From Kitasatospora aureofaciens (GTDB lineage: Bacteria; Actinomycetota; Actinomycetes; Streptomycetales; Streptomycetaceae), in contig NZ_JPRF03000001.1 in the NCBI RefSeq assembly GCF_001188955.3, forward strand, positions 496,001 to 560,000: 64,000 nucleotides of DNA. The letters are read 5' to 3'. Of this stretch, positions 25,677 to 34,855 are shown one piece after another. Positions within the stretch are counted from its first letter, which is position 1. Each line of letters starts with the position of its first letter. The notes under the pieces were generated by a model, which was not told the DNA's origin, made no database searches, and was given only the letters and a program-made list of their open reading frames with translations. The position numbers and the translations under genes are program-made.

Positions 25677-27021
25677 TCAGCCGCCCCGGTCGCGAACCGT
25701 TCGTTGCCGCGCCTCGATCGACCGGCGGACGCTGTCGGTGAGCGCACGCAGCCGCTCGGAGATGACGGCCGGCGGCTGCTGCGGGTCGACGATGCGGCGG
25801 GCGGCGTCCGGGAGTTCGGCGAGATCGGCGTCGAACATGGTGCGGGCTTCGGTGAGTGACCGGGCAGGGCAGGTGCGGCGGCCGTTCGCCATCACGGTCT
25901 CCAGCAGCGGCCGGGTGCCTGTGCGCAGGCTCGTCGACCAGTGCGACGGTGTCGGCGAATCCGGGCGCTCGATGAACCTGCTTGGCACCGGGGGCGGTCA
26001 CTTTGCCGGTGGAGAGTTTCATCATCGGCCGGCCGTCGTAGGCGACCAGTTTGTAGGCCGCGTCCAGGTACGGCGCGTCGGCGGCCACCCCGACCAGGGT
26101 CCCGACGGCGAAAACATCGATCGGCGCGCCCGTGCGCACCAGCTCCTCCACCGCGTACTCGTCCAGCCCACCGCTCGCGGTGATCCTCACCCCGGGCAGC
26201 CCGGCCTCGTCCAGGATCCGCCGGGCGGAGACGGCCAGGGCCCCGAGGTCGCCGCTGTCGAGCCGCACCGCGCAGCCCTCGTGCAGCCCGAGCTCGCGCA
26301 ACACCCGGGCGGCGACCGCCACGCCGGCCTCCGTGTCGTAGGTGTCCACCAGAAAGGTCACCGGGCCGGGGTGGGCCCGGGCGAAGGCCCGGAACGCCTC
26401 GGCCTCGTCGTCGAACGCCTCGATGTACGAGTGCGCCATCGTGCCCACCGCCCGCAGACCGTACCGGCGCGAGGCAGCCACGTTGCTCGTCCCGGCGAAG
26501 CCAACCAGCGCACCCAACCGGGCCGCCTGCTCGCCCGCCGACACGCCATGACTGCGGCGCAGCGAGAAGTCCACCACCGGCCGACCTGCCGCCGCGAGCA
26601 CGCACCGCGCCGCCTTGGACGCCACCGCCGTCTGGTGGCACACCTGGTTGAGCAGGAACGACTCCACCAGCTGCGCCTCGGGCAGCGGCGCTGTCACCTC
26701 CAGGATGGGCTCGCCGGCGAGCACGATCCGCCCCTCGGGCACGGCCCGCACCTGGCCGGTGAAGCGCAGTCCGAGTAGCGGCTCCAGGTCCCGGTACGGC
26801 CGGCCGAGGGCGGCGGCGAAGGCCACGACGTCCTCCTCGTCCACCCGCAGCTCGGCGAGGAAGTCCAGCACCGGCTCCAGGCCGGCCGCCACCAGGAAGC
26901 CGCGGCCGGGCGGGAGCTTGCGCACGAACAGGTCGAACGTCGCCGGGGCGGTCATCTGCTCCCGCAGATACGAGTGCGCCATCGTCACCTCGTACAGATC
27001 GGTGACCTGAACTGTCGACAT
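25677..27021 (-). pseudogene. pncB: Nicotinate phosphoribosyltransferase, frameshift near the 3' end
   Basis: ATG 27021 (GGAGGTTGAACC upstream) opens TDLYEVTMAHSYLREQMTAP, the substrate-site start of PncB. It continues with FSLRRSHGVSAGEQAA, FLVDTYDTEAGVAVAARVLR, VRLDSGDLGALAVSARRILD, ITASGGLDEYAVEEL and DVFAVGTLVG. Near 25921 the frame slips. The other frame supplies the expected end TGTRPLLETVMANGRRT ... LPDAARRIVDPQQPPAVISE to 25677. Without correction the frame runs on to 25552 with a foreign tail. PncB makes nicotinate mononucleotide for NAD salvage. About 360 of ~440 codons are undamaged, so partial activity is possible. Confidence 0.85.
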
Positions 27022-27284
27022 CGGTTCAACCTCCGGCTGCCAGGGCGTGGACTGCGGGGTGATCGCCCGCCGGTTCGAGTCCGGTACCGGCAACTCGGCC
27101 GGTACCGGAACCGCGGCGGTGCCTCCCGCCGAAAACCCGACCCGTGCGACCCGTCCGCGCGTGGCGATTGCCCGGGTACTCCGATCTCACGAAGCGGACG
27201 CTTCCGGGCCGTCCCTTCCCTGCCCGCAGTCGCCCGTGGATGATGGGGGTCCTGTTTCGAGTACGAAGTGAAGGCTGGTGGACC

Positions 27285-27425
27285 ATGAGTGACCACGTCC
27301 ATGTGCGGCTCCGCGAGGGGCTCGGGGTGAACGATGACGGTGACCTGGTGGAGCAGTTCGCCTGTCGCTGCGGTGCGGTGTGGGCGAAGACCTACCCGCT
27401 GGAGGGCGGTCAGCCCGACCAGTGA
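27285..27425 (+). CDS. Small conserved hypothetical protein with a CxC motif
   Basis: 46 aa: SDHVHVRLREGLGVNDDGDL and VEQFACRCGAVWAKTYPLEG. The CRCGAVW motif looks like half of a metal site. GAAGGCTGGTGGACC precedes the ATG and gives a weak ribosome site. It lies alone between the pncB-like gene (divergent) and a convergent USP. I do not recognise a named family. Confidence 0.55.
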   Translation: MSDHVHVRLREGLGVNDDGDLVEQFACRCGAVWAKTYPLEGGQPDQ

Positions 27426-27466
27426 CCGGTGACGCGGCCTGGCTCATTGGAGGCCGGCGGTGGCCG

Positions 27467-27919
27467 TCAGTCTGCCGAGCTACGGACGACCACGACCGGG
27501 CAGGACGCGTGCTGCACACAGTACTGCCCGACGGAGCCCAACAGGGCGCCTTCCAAGCCGCCGAGACCGCGATGGCCGACGACGAGCAGGGACGCCTGCT
27601 CCTTGGCGGCGGCAAGCAGGACCCAGGCCGGGGTGCCCTCCCCGACCCTGAGCCGGATGTCCACCGGCGGCGCGCTACCCACCACCTTCCCGACGTTCTC
27701 GGTCAGCACCCTGCGCGCCACCTCCGCAAGGTGCGCCTCCTCACCGACCGGTACCGCGCTGCCCCACCCGGAGAACGGCGGCTCCCAGGCCATGACCGCC
27801 TCCACCACGGCGTGGGTGAGCTCGGCCTGCCGCACGGCCCAGCGCAGAGCCTGTCGGGACTGCTCCGAGCCGTCCACGCCGACGACGATCTTTCCCTCGA
27901 GAGCCGGTTCCTCAGCCAT
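27467..27919 (-). CDS. Universal stress protein, single domain
   Basis: 150 aa: KIVVGVDGSEQSRQALRWAV at the start and LLVVGHRGLGGLEGALLGSV, then SCPVVVVRSS, at the end, the ATP-binding G-rich pattern of UspA. AAGGACGAGG lies before ATG 27919. Its last strand closely matches the USP tail found fused to FtsH at 14160-14239. It is divergent from the decayed ftsH, as hsp20 is from the FtsH-USP chimera, so the two loci look like rearranged copies of one ancestral usp/ftsH arrangement. Confidence 0.94.
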   Translation of the reverse strand: MAEEPALEGKIVVGVDGSEQSRQALRWAVRQAELTHAVVEAVMAWEPPFSGWGSAVPVGEEAHLAEVARRVLTENVGKVVGSAPPVDIRLRVGEGTPAWVLLAAAKEQASLLVVGHRGLGGLEGALLGSVGQYCVQHASCPVVVVRSSAD

Positions 27920-28030
27920 GGCCTCGTCCTTCCGATCGGCGCCCGGCAACGCCCCCTCTTCTGCAGGATCCTTCTCGCACGCCGGGTTCGCACGCGGACC
28001 CGGCGGGCCCGCCCGGATGTCCCGGCCAGG

Positions 28031-28046
28031 TGGACCGATCGGGCCC
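28031..28046. promoter_or_regulatory. Candidate box between USP and ftsH remnant
   Basis: TGGACCGATCGGGCCC: half-sites GGACC and GGGCC around GATC, 112 bp before the USP start and 47 bp before the ftsH-like ATG. A weaker match to the consensus. Confidence 0.4.
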
Positions 28047-28092
28047 TGCCCTCCGCGGCCGCCGCGACGGGATGATGGGCGCGGAGGCTCGA

Positions 28093-29445
<1,353 letters not shown>

Positions 29446-29498
29446 CGGCGCCCGCTACTGGCAGCCCTCGAACGGCTACTGCGCACACCGGAGGAACT

Positions 29499-29741
29499 GT
29501 GAACCGCGACCAGGTCCTGCTCCTCGTCCGGGAGGCGCTCACCGAGATCGTCCCGGACGCGGACTTCACCAAGATCGGACCCGACACCGCCTTCCGGGAA
29601 GCCCTCGAACTCGACTCGCTGGACTTCCTGAACCTGGTCGAACGACTGACCGAGCACGCCGACTGCCGGATCGACGAGGACGGCTACCCCCGCCTGACCA
29701 CCCTGAACAGCGCCGCTGCCTTCCTCGCTGAGCGGACCTGA
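29499..29741 (+). CDS. Acyl carrier protein
   Basis: 80 aa. [20 protein letters not shown], then [20 protein letters not shown] with the DSL serine that receives phosphopantetheine. GTG 29499 is chosen because GGAGG ends 4 bp upstream. No ketosynthase, ligase or thioesterase partner lies nearby, so this is an orphan carrier protein. It directly follows the ftsH remnant, whose 3' end was deleted. Conserved ACPs of this type also occur in other actinobacterial stress clusters; the cargo is unknown. Confidence 0.85.
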   Translation: MNRDQVLLLVREALTEIVPDADFTKIGPDTAFREALELDSLDFLNLVERLTEHADCRIDEDGYPRLTTLNSAAAFLAERT

Positions 29742-29824
29742 CGTACCCGTGCGGACGCGGAGAGTGGGGGAGTTCCGACTGCGACAGCTTCCGGGCGGCC
29801 CGGTCGTCCGCCGGACTGCGGTCA

Positions 29825-30045
29825 TCAGCGCCTCTCCGGGCGGAGACGGCAAGGGCGCCGAGGTCCCCGCTGTCGAGGCGTAGTGCGCAGCCCTCGTGCA
29901 GTCCGGGTTCGCGCAGCAGGCGGCGGCCGCGACGTCGGCCTCAGTGTCGTAGGTGTCCACCAGCAGGCTGACCTGGCCGGGGTGGGCTCGGGCGAAGGCG
30001 CGGAGCACCTCGGCCTCGTCGCCGAACGCCCACGACTCGGCCGGT
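29825..30045 (-). pseudogene. Second pncB fragment
   Basis: The minus strand reads ESWAFGDEAEVLRAFARAHP and GQVSLLVDTYDTEADVAAA, then in another frame EPGLHEGCALRLDSGDLGAL. This is a ~70-codon middle piece of nicotinate phosphoribosyltransferase, closely similar to the copy at 25677-27021 but diverged. Both ends are missing. The DNA on either side (29742-29824 and 30046-30174) shows no gene. Confidence 0.75.
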
Positions 30046-30174
30046 ACCGTGACTCCGGCGGAGCGGACACCGGGACCGTGCGGACCTGGGTGATCACCGA
30101 GGTGGCCTGACAGGCCCTGGCCGACCGATGCCCGTACGGCGCACCGTGGAGGAACTACCGGGAAGGTGGGACGG

Positions 30175-30936
30175 ATGACCACGAGCCAGCGGTCCGGGTG
30201 GCGGCGGCTGAGCGCAGAGGGCGTGGGAACGTTCTTCCTGGTCCTGGTCGCCGCCGGCGCGGGCGTGGTCGACGGCGTCACCGGCGGCCAGGTGGGCCGA
30301 CCCGCCGCCGTGGTAGCCCCGGGACTGATGGTGCTGGCACTGATCTACACACTTGGCGAGACCTCCGGGGCCCACCTCAATCCTGCGGTGACCATGGCGT
30401 TCGCCGCTCGCGGGCACTTCCCGTGGCGGCGCGTTCCGGCGTACGTCGCCGCGCAGCTGGCGGGGGCGATCGCGGCGGCCGGTGTGCTGCGCGCGCTGTT
30501 CGGGACGGCGGGGCAGGTGGGCGCCACCCGGCCCGGGACAGGTATCGATACCGGTGCGGTGTTCGCGCTCGAGGTCCTGCTGAGCCTCGGACTGATGACG
30601 GTCATCCTCGGCACGTCCTCCGGGGCCCGGAACATCGGCCACAACGCGGCCATCGCCATCGGCGGCTACATCGCCCTGGCCGGACTGTGGGCGGGCCCCA
30701 TCAGTGGAGCGTCCATGAACCCGGCCAGGAGTCTGGCACCGGTGCTGGTCGGCGGGCACGGCGGCCCCCTGTGGGTCTACCTGCTCGGGCCGCTGGTCGG
30801 CGCGGGCCTCGCAGTGCCGCTGGCCTGGGTCCTGCGCGGACCTCCCAGCGCCGAGGCCACCCACGCGGCCCAGGGCACCGACGAGATGGGCCCGCCCAAC
30901 GAGCACCCCTCCGAGCCCGACAGCCGGTCGGGGTGA
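30175..30936 (+). CDS. Aquaporin (MIP family)
   Basis: 253 aa with six membrane helices and both half-helix motifs: GAHLNPAVTMAF (about residue 67) and GASMNPARSLAP (about residue 180). The ATG at 30175 follows GGGAAGGTGGG. It is a channel for water or small solutes. The aromatic/Arg filter includes the Arg after the second NPA, favouring water over glycerol, but the selectivity is inference. The C-terminal ~30 residues are acidic and disordered. It is a single gene with no partner. Confidence 0.94.
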   Translation: MTTSQRSGWRRLSAEGVGTFFLVLVAAGAGVVDGVTGGQVGRPAAVVAPGLMVLALIYTLGETSGAHLNPAVTMAFAARGHFPWRRVPAYVAAQLAGAIAAAGVLRALFGTAGQVGATRPGTGIDTGAVFALEVLLSLGLMTVILGTSSGARNIGHNAAIAIGGYIALAGLWAGPISGASMNPARSLAPVLVGGHGGPLWVYLLGPLVGAGLAVPLAWVLRGPPSAEATHAAQGTDEMGPPNEHPSEPDSRSG

Positions 30937-31059
30937 GCACCAGCCGGTCGGCCGAGCGGGCCCCGGCTTCGGTAGCCGTGTCACTGGCGGCTACGCGCCA
31001 GAGGCGCCAACGCTCGAAGTGCGAGCGGACACCGGACCGCACTCGGACGGGTCGCCCCC

Positions 31060-31313
31060 GGATCGGCGCTCGCCCTCGCCGTCCGCGGCTTCCTCCTCGG
31101 GCCTCACCTGCTGACCTGTGGAGCGACACGCGACGAGGCCGAGCGCGCGTACCCCGGGGACGAGCCGGTCCCGGACGCGGGCAGCACGTCGACGATGGCC
31201 CAACCCTTCCCGCGCCACCGGCGGAGGTGTGGCCGTGGCTGGCGCAGATGGGCTACGACCGCGCGGGCTGGTACAGCTGGAACCGGCTGGACGACGGGCC
31301 GAATCGGACGTGA
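31060..31313 (+). pseudogene. SRPBCC-like protein remnant
   Basis: LLTCGATRDEAERAYPGDEP and VPDAGSTSTM in one frame, then, after a shift near 31205, LPAPPAEVWPWLAQMGYDRA and GWYSWNRLDDG in another, cut off by TGA 31311. This matches the first third of a family beginning 'WGAT..E....LPGDE.VP...' and continuing '.APPEAVWPWLVQMG..R.G.YS'. The remaining ~100 residues are absent. Confidence 0.65.
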
Positions 31314-31374
31314 AGCCCACCGGGGCCCAGCCGCGCAGGTGACGGATGGGGGGGCACCATGTCGTCGGACGGCG

Positions 31375-32337
31375 TCACCGCGTCGGGTCGTCGGCGGTAC
31401 GGATCACGCGACCGCTGAGTTCGGTCGGCTTGATCCGGACCCACACGTCCCGCTCACCGCCCGCCCACGGCGACGGCTTGTCCTGTTGTTTCAGGTGTGC
31501 CAGCGCCGGCCGGTCGTCGATCCGGTGGGCGTCACCGGTGGCCAGCACGCTCCAGCCGGTGCGCAGCACCTCGTCGATCCGGTCGACCTCGAAGGCGACG
31601 CGCTGGCCGACGGTGGCGGCGAGCGGGCCGTCGGCAGCCGTGCGGAAGATCAGTGTGCCGTCCAGCACCCAGTAGTTGACCGGGAGGACGATGGGACCCG
31701 TTGCGGTGCCCAGGGCCACCCGGCCGACTCCGTCGGTGGACAGTCGCTCCCAGCACTCGGAACGTGCCAGCTCTTCCAGCACCGGGTGCGCGGCGGCGCT
31801 CGTGCGGCCGGGCGGCAGGTCGAGTCCGCCGCCCAGCAACTGCGTGACCGACGTGTCCAGCACGGCGGCCAGCCTGGCCAGTGCTCCCCTCTCGACGGCG
31901 GTGGGCGAGGTTTCCAGGTACTCCAGGTACCTCACCGCCATGCCTGCCCGGACTGCGGTCTGTTCCCGGCTGAGTCCCAGCTGCTCACGACGCAGCGCGA
32001 CTCGCCTGCCGAGGTCGCCGGGGTTGCTCGGCATGGCCTGTTCCTGACCGCCGGTGGGTTCCTCGGGCCTGGCCGGCTCGCTCCGCTCCGTCTTCGAGGA
32101 GGTGCGCGGTCGTACGGACGGCCGGGGCGCCTGCCTGCTCGGGGCTTGCCGGGTGAAGTGGTGCAGGCGACTATCCGGACCGGGGAAGAACAGGGTGGAG
32201 TGCCCGGTGTCCGACCACAGGACTTCCCAGGGCGGTTCGCCGTCCGGCCGGTGCAGCGCGGTCACCCTTCCGTCGCGCCGCGGTACGCCGGGGCGCGTGC
32301 CTTCCACGATGACGCGGTCTCCGATGGCGGCTCTCAT
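31375..32337 (-). CDS. DUF1918 - HTH - PPOX fusion protein
   Basis: 320 aa. Residues 1-62 are DUF1918 (AIGDRVIVEGTRPGVPRRDG ... WEVLWSDTGHSTLFFPGP), normally a free ~60-aa protein. After a linker, residues ~105-170 form an XRE-type HTH (ALRREQLGLSREQTAVRAGM). Residues ~185-315 form a pyridoxamine-phosphate-oxidase-like split barrel (GVGRVALGTATGPIVLPVNY, VAFEVDRIDEVLRTGWSVLA). The HTH-PPOX part is closely related to 44157-44864. An internal ATG near 32034 (MPSNPGDLGRR) could start the HTH-PPOX unit alone. Probably a flavin- or F420-dependent DNA-binding sensor; unproved. Confidence 0.85.
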   Translation of the reverse strand: MRAAIGDRVIVEGTRPGVPRRDGRVTALHRPDGEPPWEVLWSDTGHSTLFFPGPDSRLHHFTRQAPSRQAPRPSVRPRTSSKTERSEPARPEEPTGGQEQAMPSNPGDLGRRVALRREQLGLSREQTAVRAGMAVRYLEYLETSPTAVERGALARLAAVLDTSVTQLLGGGLDLPPGRTSAAAHPVLEELARSECWERLSTDGVGRVALGTATGPIVLPVNYWVLDGTLIFRTAADGPLAATVGQRVAFEVDRIDEVLRTGWSVLATGDAHRIDDRPALAHLKQQDKPSPWAGGERDVWVRIKPTELSGRVIRTADDPTR

Positions 32338-32419
32338 TGCGGTCTCCCAGGAGGATCTTCGGGGTGGAGCGCGGTGTCGGTCGTGGAGCGGACCACGCCG
32401 ACCTCTACTCGGCGCTGAG

Positions 32420-32666
32420 TTAGGTCTCGGGGTCAGCGAGGATCATGCTGCCGGTCGTCGCGCCACCGTCGACGACGAACTCGTGACGTCCAAGGTGTGG
32501 AACGTCGTGGGCGGTCCGAGTTCGGCCGCGAGCGACTCACCTTCCTCGCGCAGGACGTCCGCGATGGTCACTGCCGCGCCCTCTGCTGCGAACCGGCGGG
32601 CGATCGCCGCGCGGATCCCGCGCGCGCCGCCCGTGACGATCGCGGCCTGCCGTCCAAGCGACCCAT
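32420..32666 (-). pseudogene. Short-chain dehydrogenase with a large internal deletion
   Basis: ATG 32666 opens QAAIVTGGARGIRAAIARRF, the NAD-binding TGxxxGxG motif (last G replaced by R), and then VTIADVLREEGESLAAELG and FHTLDVTS. The next codons, in another frame, are EFVVDGGATTGSMILADPET and a stop: the last residues of the same family. About 160 codons, including the catalytic YxxxK, were lost between the direct neighbours GACGTCAC and GAGTTCGT. Confidence 0.82.
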
Positions 32667-32769
32667 GACGGCCTCCTGTTCTCCGATGGCGCTACCACTT
32701 CCAGCCTGGGCAGCGGCGACACCAGCCGCACTTCGGACGGCCCGGTCTGCTCGCCGCCGGGCAGAGCGC

Positions 32770-32812
32770 GACTCGCCTCGCCGCGCCTCCCGGAGGCGCG
32801 GCGAGGCGAGTC
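32770..32812. terminator. 43-bp perfect hairpin ending the V/A-ATPase operon
   Basis: Two 21-bp arms (GACTCGCCTCGCCGCGCCTCC and its exact complement) around a single C. It overlaps the stop codon of the subunit D gene. No T-run, as is common in streptomycetes. Confidence 0.85.
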
Positions 32813-33485
32813 ATCGCGCCGTGTCGGCTCTGCCCGCGGAGCCCGCTCCCGCTGTCGGCGAGCGGCCGGGCGCGCCGGCCGCCCAACGGCGGCGGACCGC
32901 GTCCTCGTGCTCGGCCTGCTCGAGCCCCTGGTCCAGGTGCGCCAGCGCCTCGGCGAGGCGCGGGATCCAGTGTCTGCGCAGGGCGCGGACCCGCCGCCCG
33001 GTACGGTCGATCTCGGCCTGGACCAGGCCGGCCGCGGTGCGAGCCGCCGCGTACCCGGCAGCCGTCCGCACCACGGTGCGGTAGGCGGTCTCCGCGTGGG
33101 CGAGGGCCGTGTTGGCGGGCGGGGGCTCGGTGGTCGCGCGTGCGGCGTCGGTGCAGACGGCCCTGGACGGGTGGCGAACGCCCATCGACACCGTCCACTC
33201 GACGACGACGTCGGCTCGGTTCGCGACGACCGCCGCCAGCGCCCGATCGCCGCTCAGCAGCAGCCCACGCAGCAGCCACGTCTCGGCCTCCTGCACCGCC
33301 GTGTGCCAGGCCCGCCGGGCGGCCTCCTCCTCGGCCGCCAACAGTCGGTGGCGCTCGCGCAGGACGGCGAGCTTGCGGTCCAGCAGCTCGGCCCCGCGCA
33401 GTGCGACCTCGAGCCGGTGCCGCAGGCGCAGCCGTCCGGCCCGCCCCGATTCGGGGTGCGGTCCTCCGGGGCGCGGTGGGGTCAT
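32811..33485 (-). CDS. ntpD: V/A-type ATPase subunit D (central rotor shaft)
   Basis: 224 aa, last gene of the operon. A long antiparallel coiled coil: N-terminal LRLRHRLEVALRGAELLDRK and LAVLRERHRLLAAEEEA, C-terminal RTGRRVRALRRHWIPRLAEA and LAHLDQGLEQAEHEDAVRR. This is the usual pattern of the D subunit that turns inside the A3B3 head. It is Ala/Pro-rich and slightly longer than the common ~210 aa. The ATG overlaps the subunit B stop by 4 bp. Confidence 0.9.
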   Translation of the reverse strand: MTPPRPGGPHPESGRAGRLRLRHRLEVALRGAELLDRKLAVLRERHRLLAAEEEAARRAWHTAVQEAETWLLRGLLLSGDRALAAVVANRADVVVEWTVSMGVRHPSRAVCTDAARATTEPPPANTALAHAETAYRTVVRTAAGYAAARTAAGLVQAEIDRTGRRVRALRRHWIPRLAEALAHLDQGLEQAEHEDAVRRRWAAGAPGRSPTAGAGSAGRADTAR

Positions 33486-34855
33486 GCGACACCGTGCCGG
33501 TCGAGCAGTTCGGAGGGGATCATGGCGAGCTGGCCACGGGGCAGGGTGCGCAGTACCTCCCAGGCAAGCGCCAGGGAGGCGTCCAGCGGCCGGTTCTCGT
33601 CGGGGCGCTGGGCCAGGAAGCCGAGCTGGAAGGCCTCGTCGAGTTCCAGGTACCGCAGGTCGGTGGGGCTGAGGGCGGGGCGGCCGATGAGGTCGGCGAG
33701 CTCCCGGACCTGCCGGGCCCGGGCGAGCGCGGCGAGCAGCTGGGCGGCGACGTCGAGATGGTCCTCCCGGGTGCGCCCGGGGCCGGCACCCTTGCGCATC
33801 AGGCGGGAGAGCGAGGAGAGCGCGTCCACCGGCGGGTACACGCCGCGGGCGTGGGCCTCGCGGGTGAGGACGATCTGCCCCTCGGTGATGTAACCGGTGA
33901 GGTCGGGGACCGGGTGGGTGATGTCGCCGGCGGGCATGGTGAGGACCGGCAGGACGGTGACCGAGCCGGAGCGGTCGCGGATGCGGCCGCAGCGTTCGTA
34001 CAGCGATGCGAGGTCGCTGTAGAGGTAGCCGGGATAGGCCCGCCGGGCGGGGATCTCGCCCCGTGCGGCGGAGACCTCGCGCAGCGCCTCGGCGTAGGCG
34101 GTCATGTCGGTCATCACCACGAGGACGTGCCGCCCGCCGTCGAAGGCCAGGTGCTCGGCGACGGTGAGCGCCAGACGCGGGGTGAGCAGCCGTTCGATCA
34201 CCGGGTCGTCGGCGGTGTTGAGCAGCAGCACCAGCTCGCCGGCGGCCGAGCGCTCGGCGAGGGCGCCGCGGACGAAGGACGCGTCGGCGTGTGTGAGGCC
34301 CATGCCGGCGAAGACGACGCTGAACTCCTCGCCGCCGGCCGTGGACTGCGCGGCGATCTGTACGGCGAGTTCGAGGTGCGGCAGACCCGCCGCCGAGAAG
34401 ATGGGCAGCTTCTGCCCCCGTACGAGCGTGGTGAGGACGTCGATGGCACCCACCCCGGTGAGGACGGGCTCGGAGGGGGGCACACGCCGAACCGGGTTGA
34501 TCGGGGTACCGCCGACCTCGGCCTCGGCAGCCCCGAACACCGGCGGTCCGCCGTCGATCGGCTCACCTCGCCCGTTGCAGACCCGGCCCAGCCAGCCCGG
34601 CCCGACCGGAATGCGCAGCGGGCTGCTCGCGAAGGCGACCCGCACCGCCGTCGGGTCGATGCCCGCGGTGCCCTCCAGCACCTGGAGCACGGCGAGGTCG
34701 CGGTCGACCTCCAGGACGAGGCCGTGCCGCCGCTCGCCCGAGCCGAGGGTTATCCGGACGAACTCGTCCCAGCCGACCCCGGTGACCCCGCCCACCACCG
34801 CGAGCGGACCGCGCAGTTCGCGGACATCGGTGCACTCGACCTCGCTCCATCTCAC
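33482..34855 (-). CDS. ntpB: V/A-type ATPase subunit B (non-catalytic head)
   Basis: 457 aa. RVCNGRGEPIDGGPPVFG, GVGAIDVLTTLVRGQKLPIF, VVFAGMGLTHADASFVRGAL and VVMTDMTAYAEALREVSAAR match the B subunit, which lacks a P-loop. PAGDITHPVPDLTGYITEGQ near the end is strongly conserved. GTG 34855 overlaps the subunit A stop by 4 bp. It alternates with A in the ring that binds nucleotide. Confidence 0.95.
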   Translation of the reverse strand: MRWSEVECTDVRELRGPLAVVGGVTGVGWDEFVRITLGSGERRHGLVLEVDRDLAVLQVLEGTAGIDPTAVRVAFASSPLRIPVGPGWLGRVCNGRGEPIDGGPPVFGAAEAEVGGTPINPVRRVPPSEPVLTGVGAIDVLTTLVRGQKLPIFSAAGLPHLELAVQIAAQSTAGGEEFSVVFAGMGLTHADASFVRGALAERSAAGELVLLLNTADDPVIERLLTPRLALTVAEHLAFDGGRHVLVVMTDMTAYAEALREVSAARGEIPARRAYPGYLYSDLASLYERCGRIRDRSGSVTVLPVLTMPAGDITHPVPDLTGYITEGQIVLTREAHARGVYPPVDALSSLSRLMRKGAGPGRTREDHLDVAAQLLAALARARQVRELADLIGRPALSPTDLRYLELDEAFQLGFLAQRPDENRPLDASLALAWEVLRTLPRGQLAMIPSELLDRHGVA

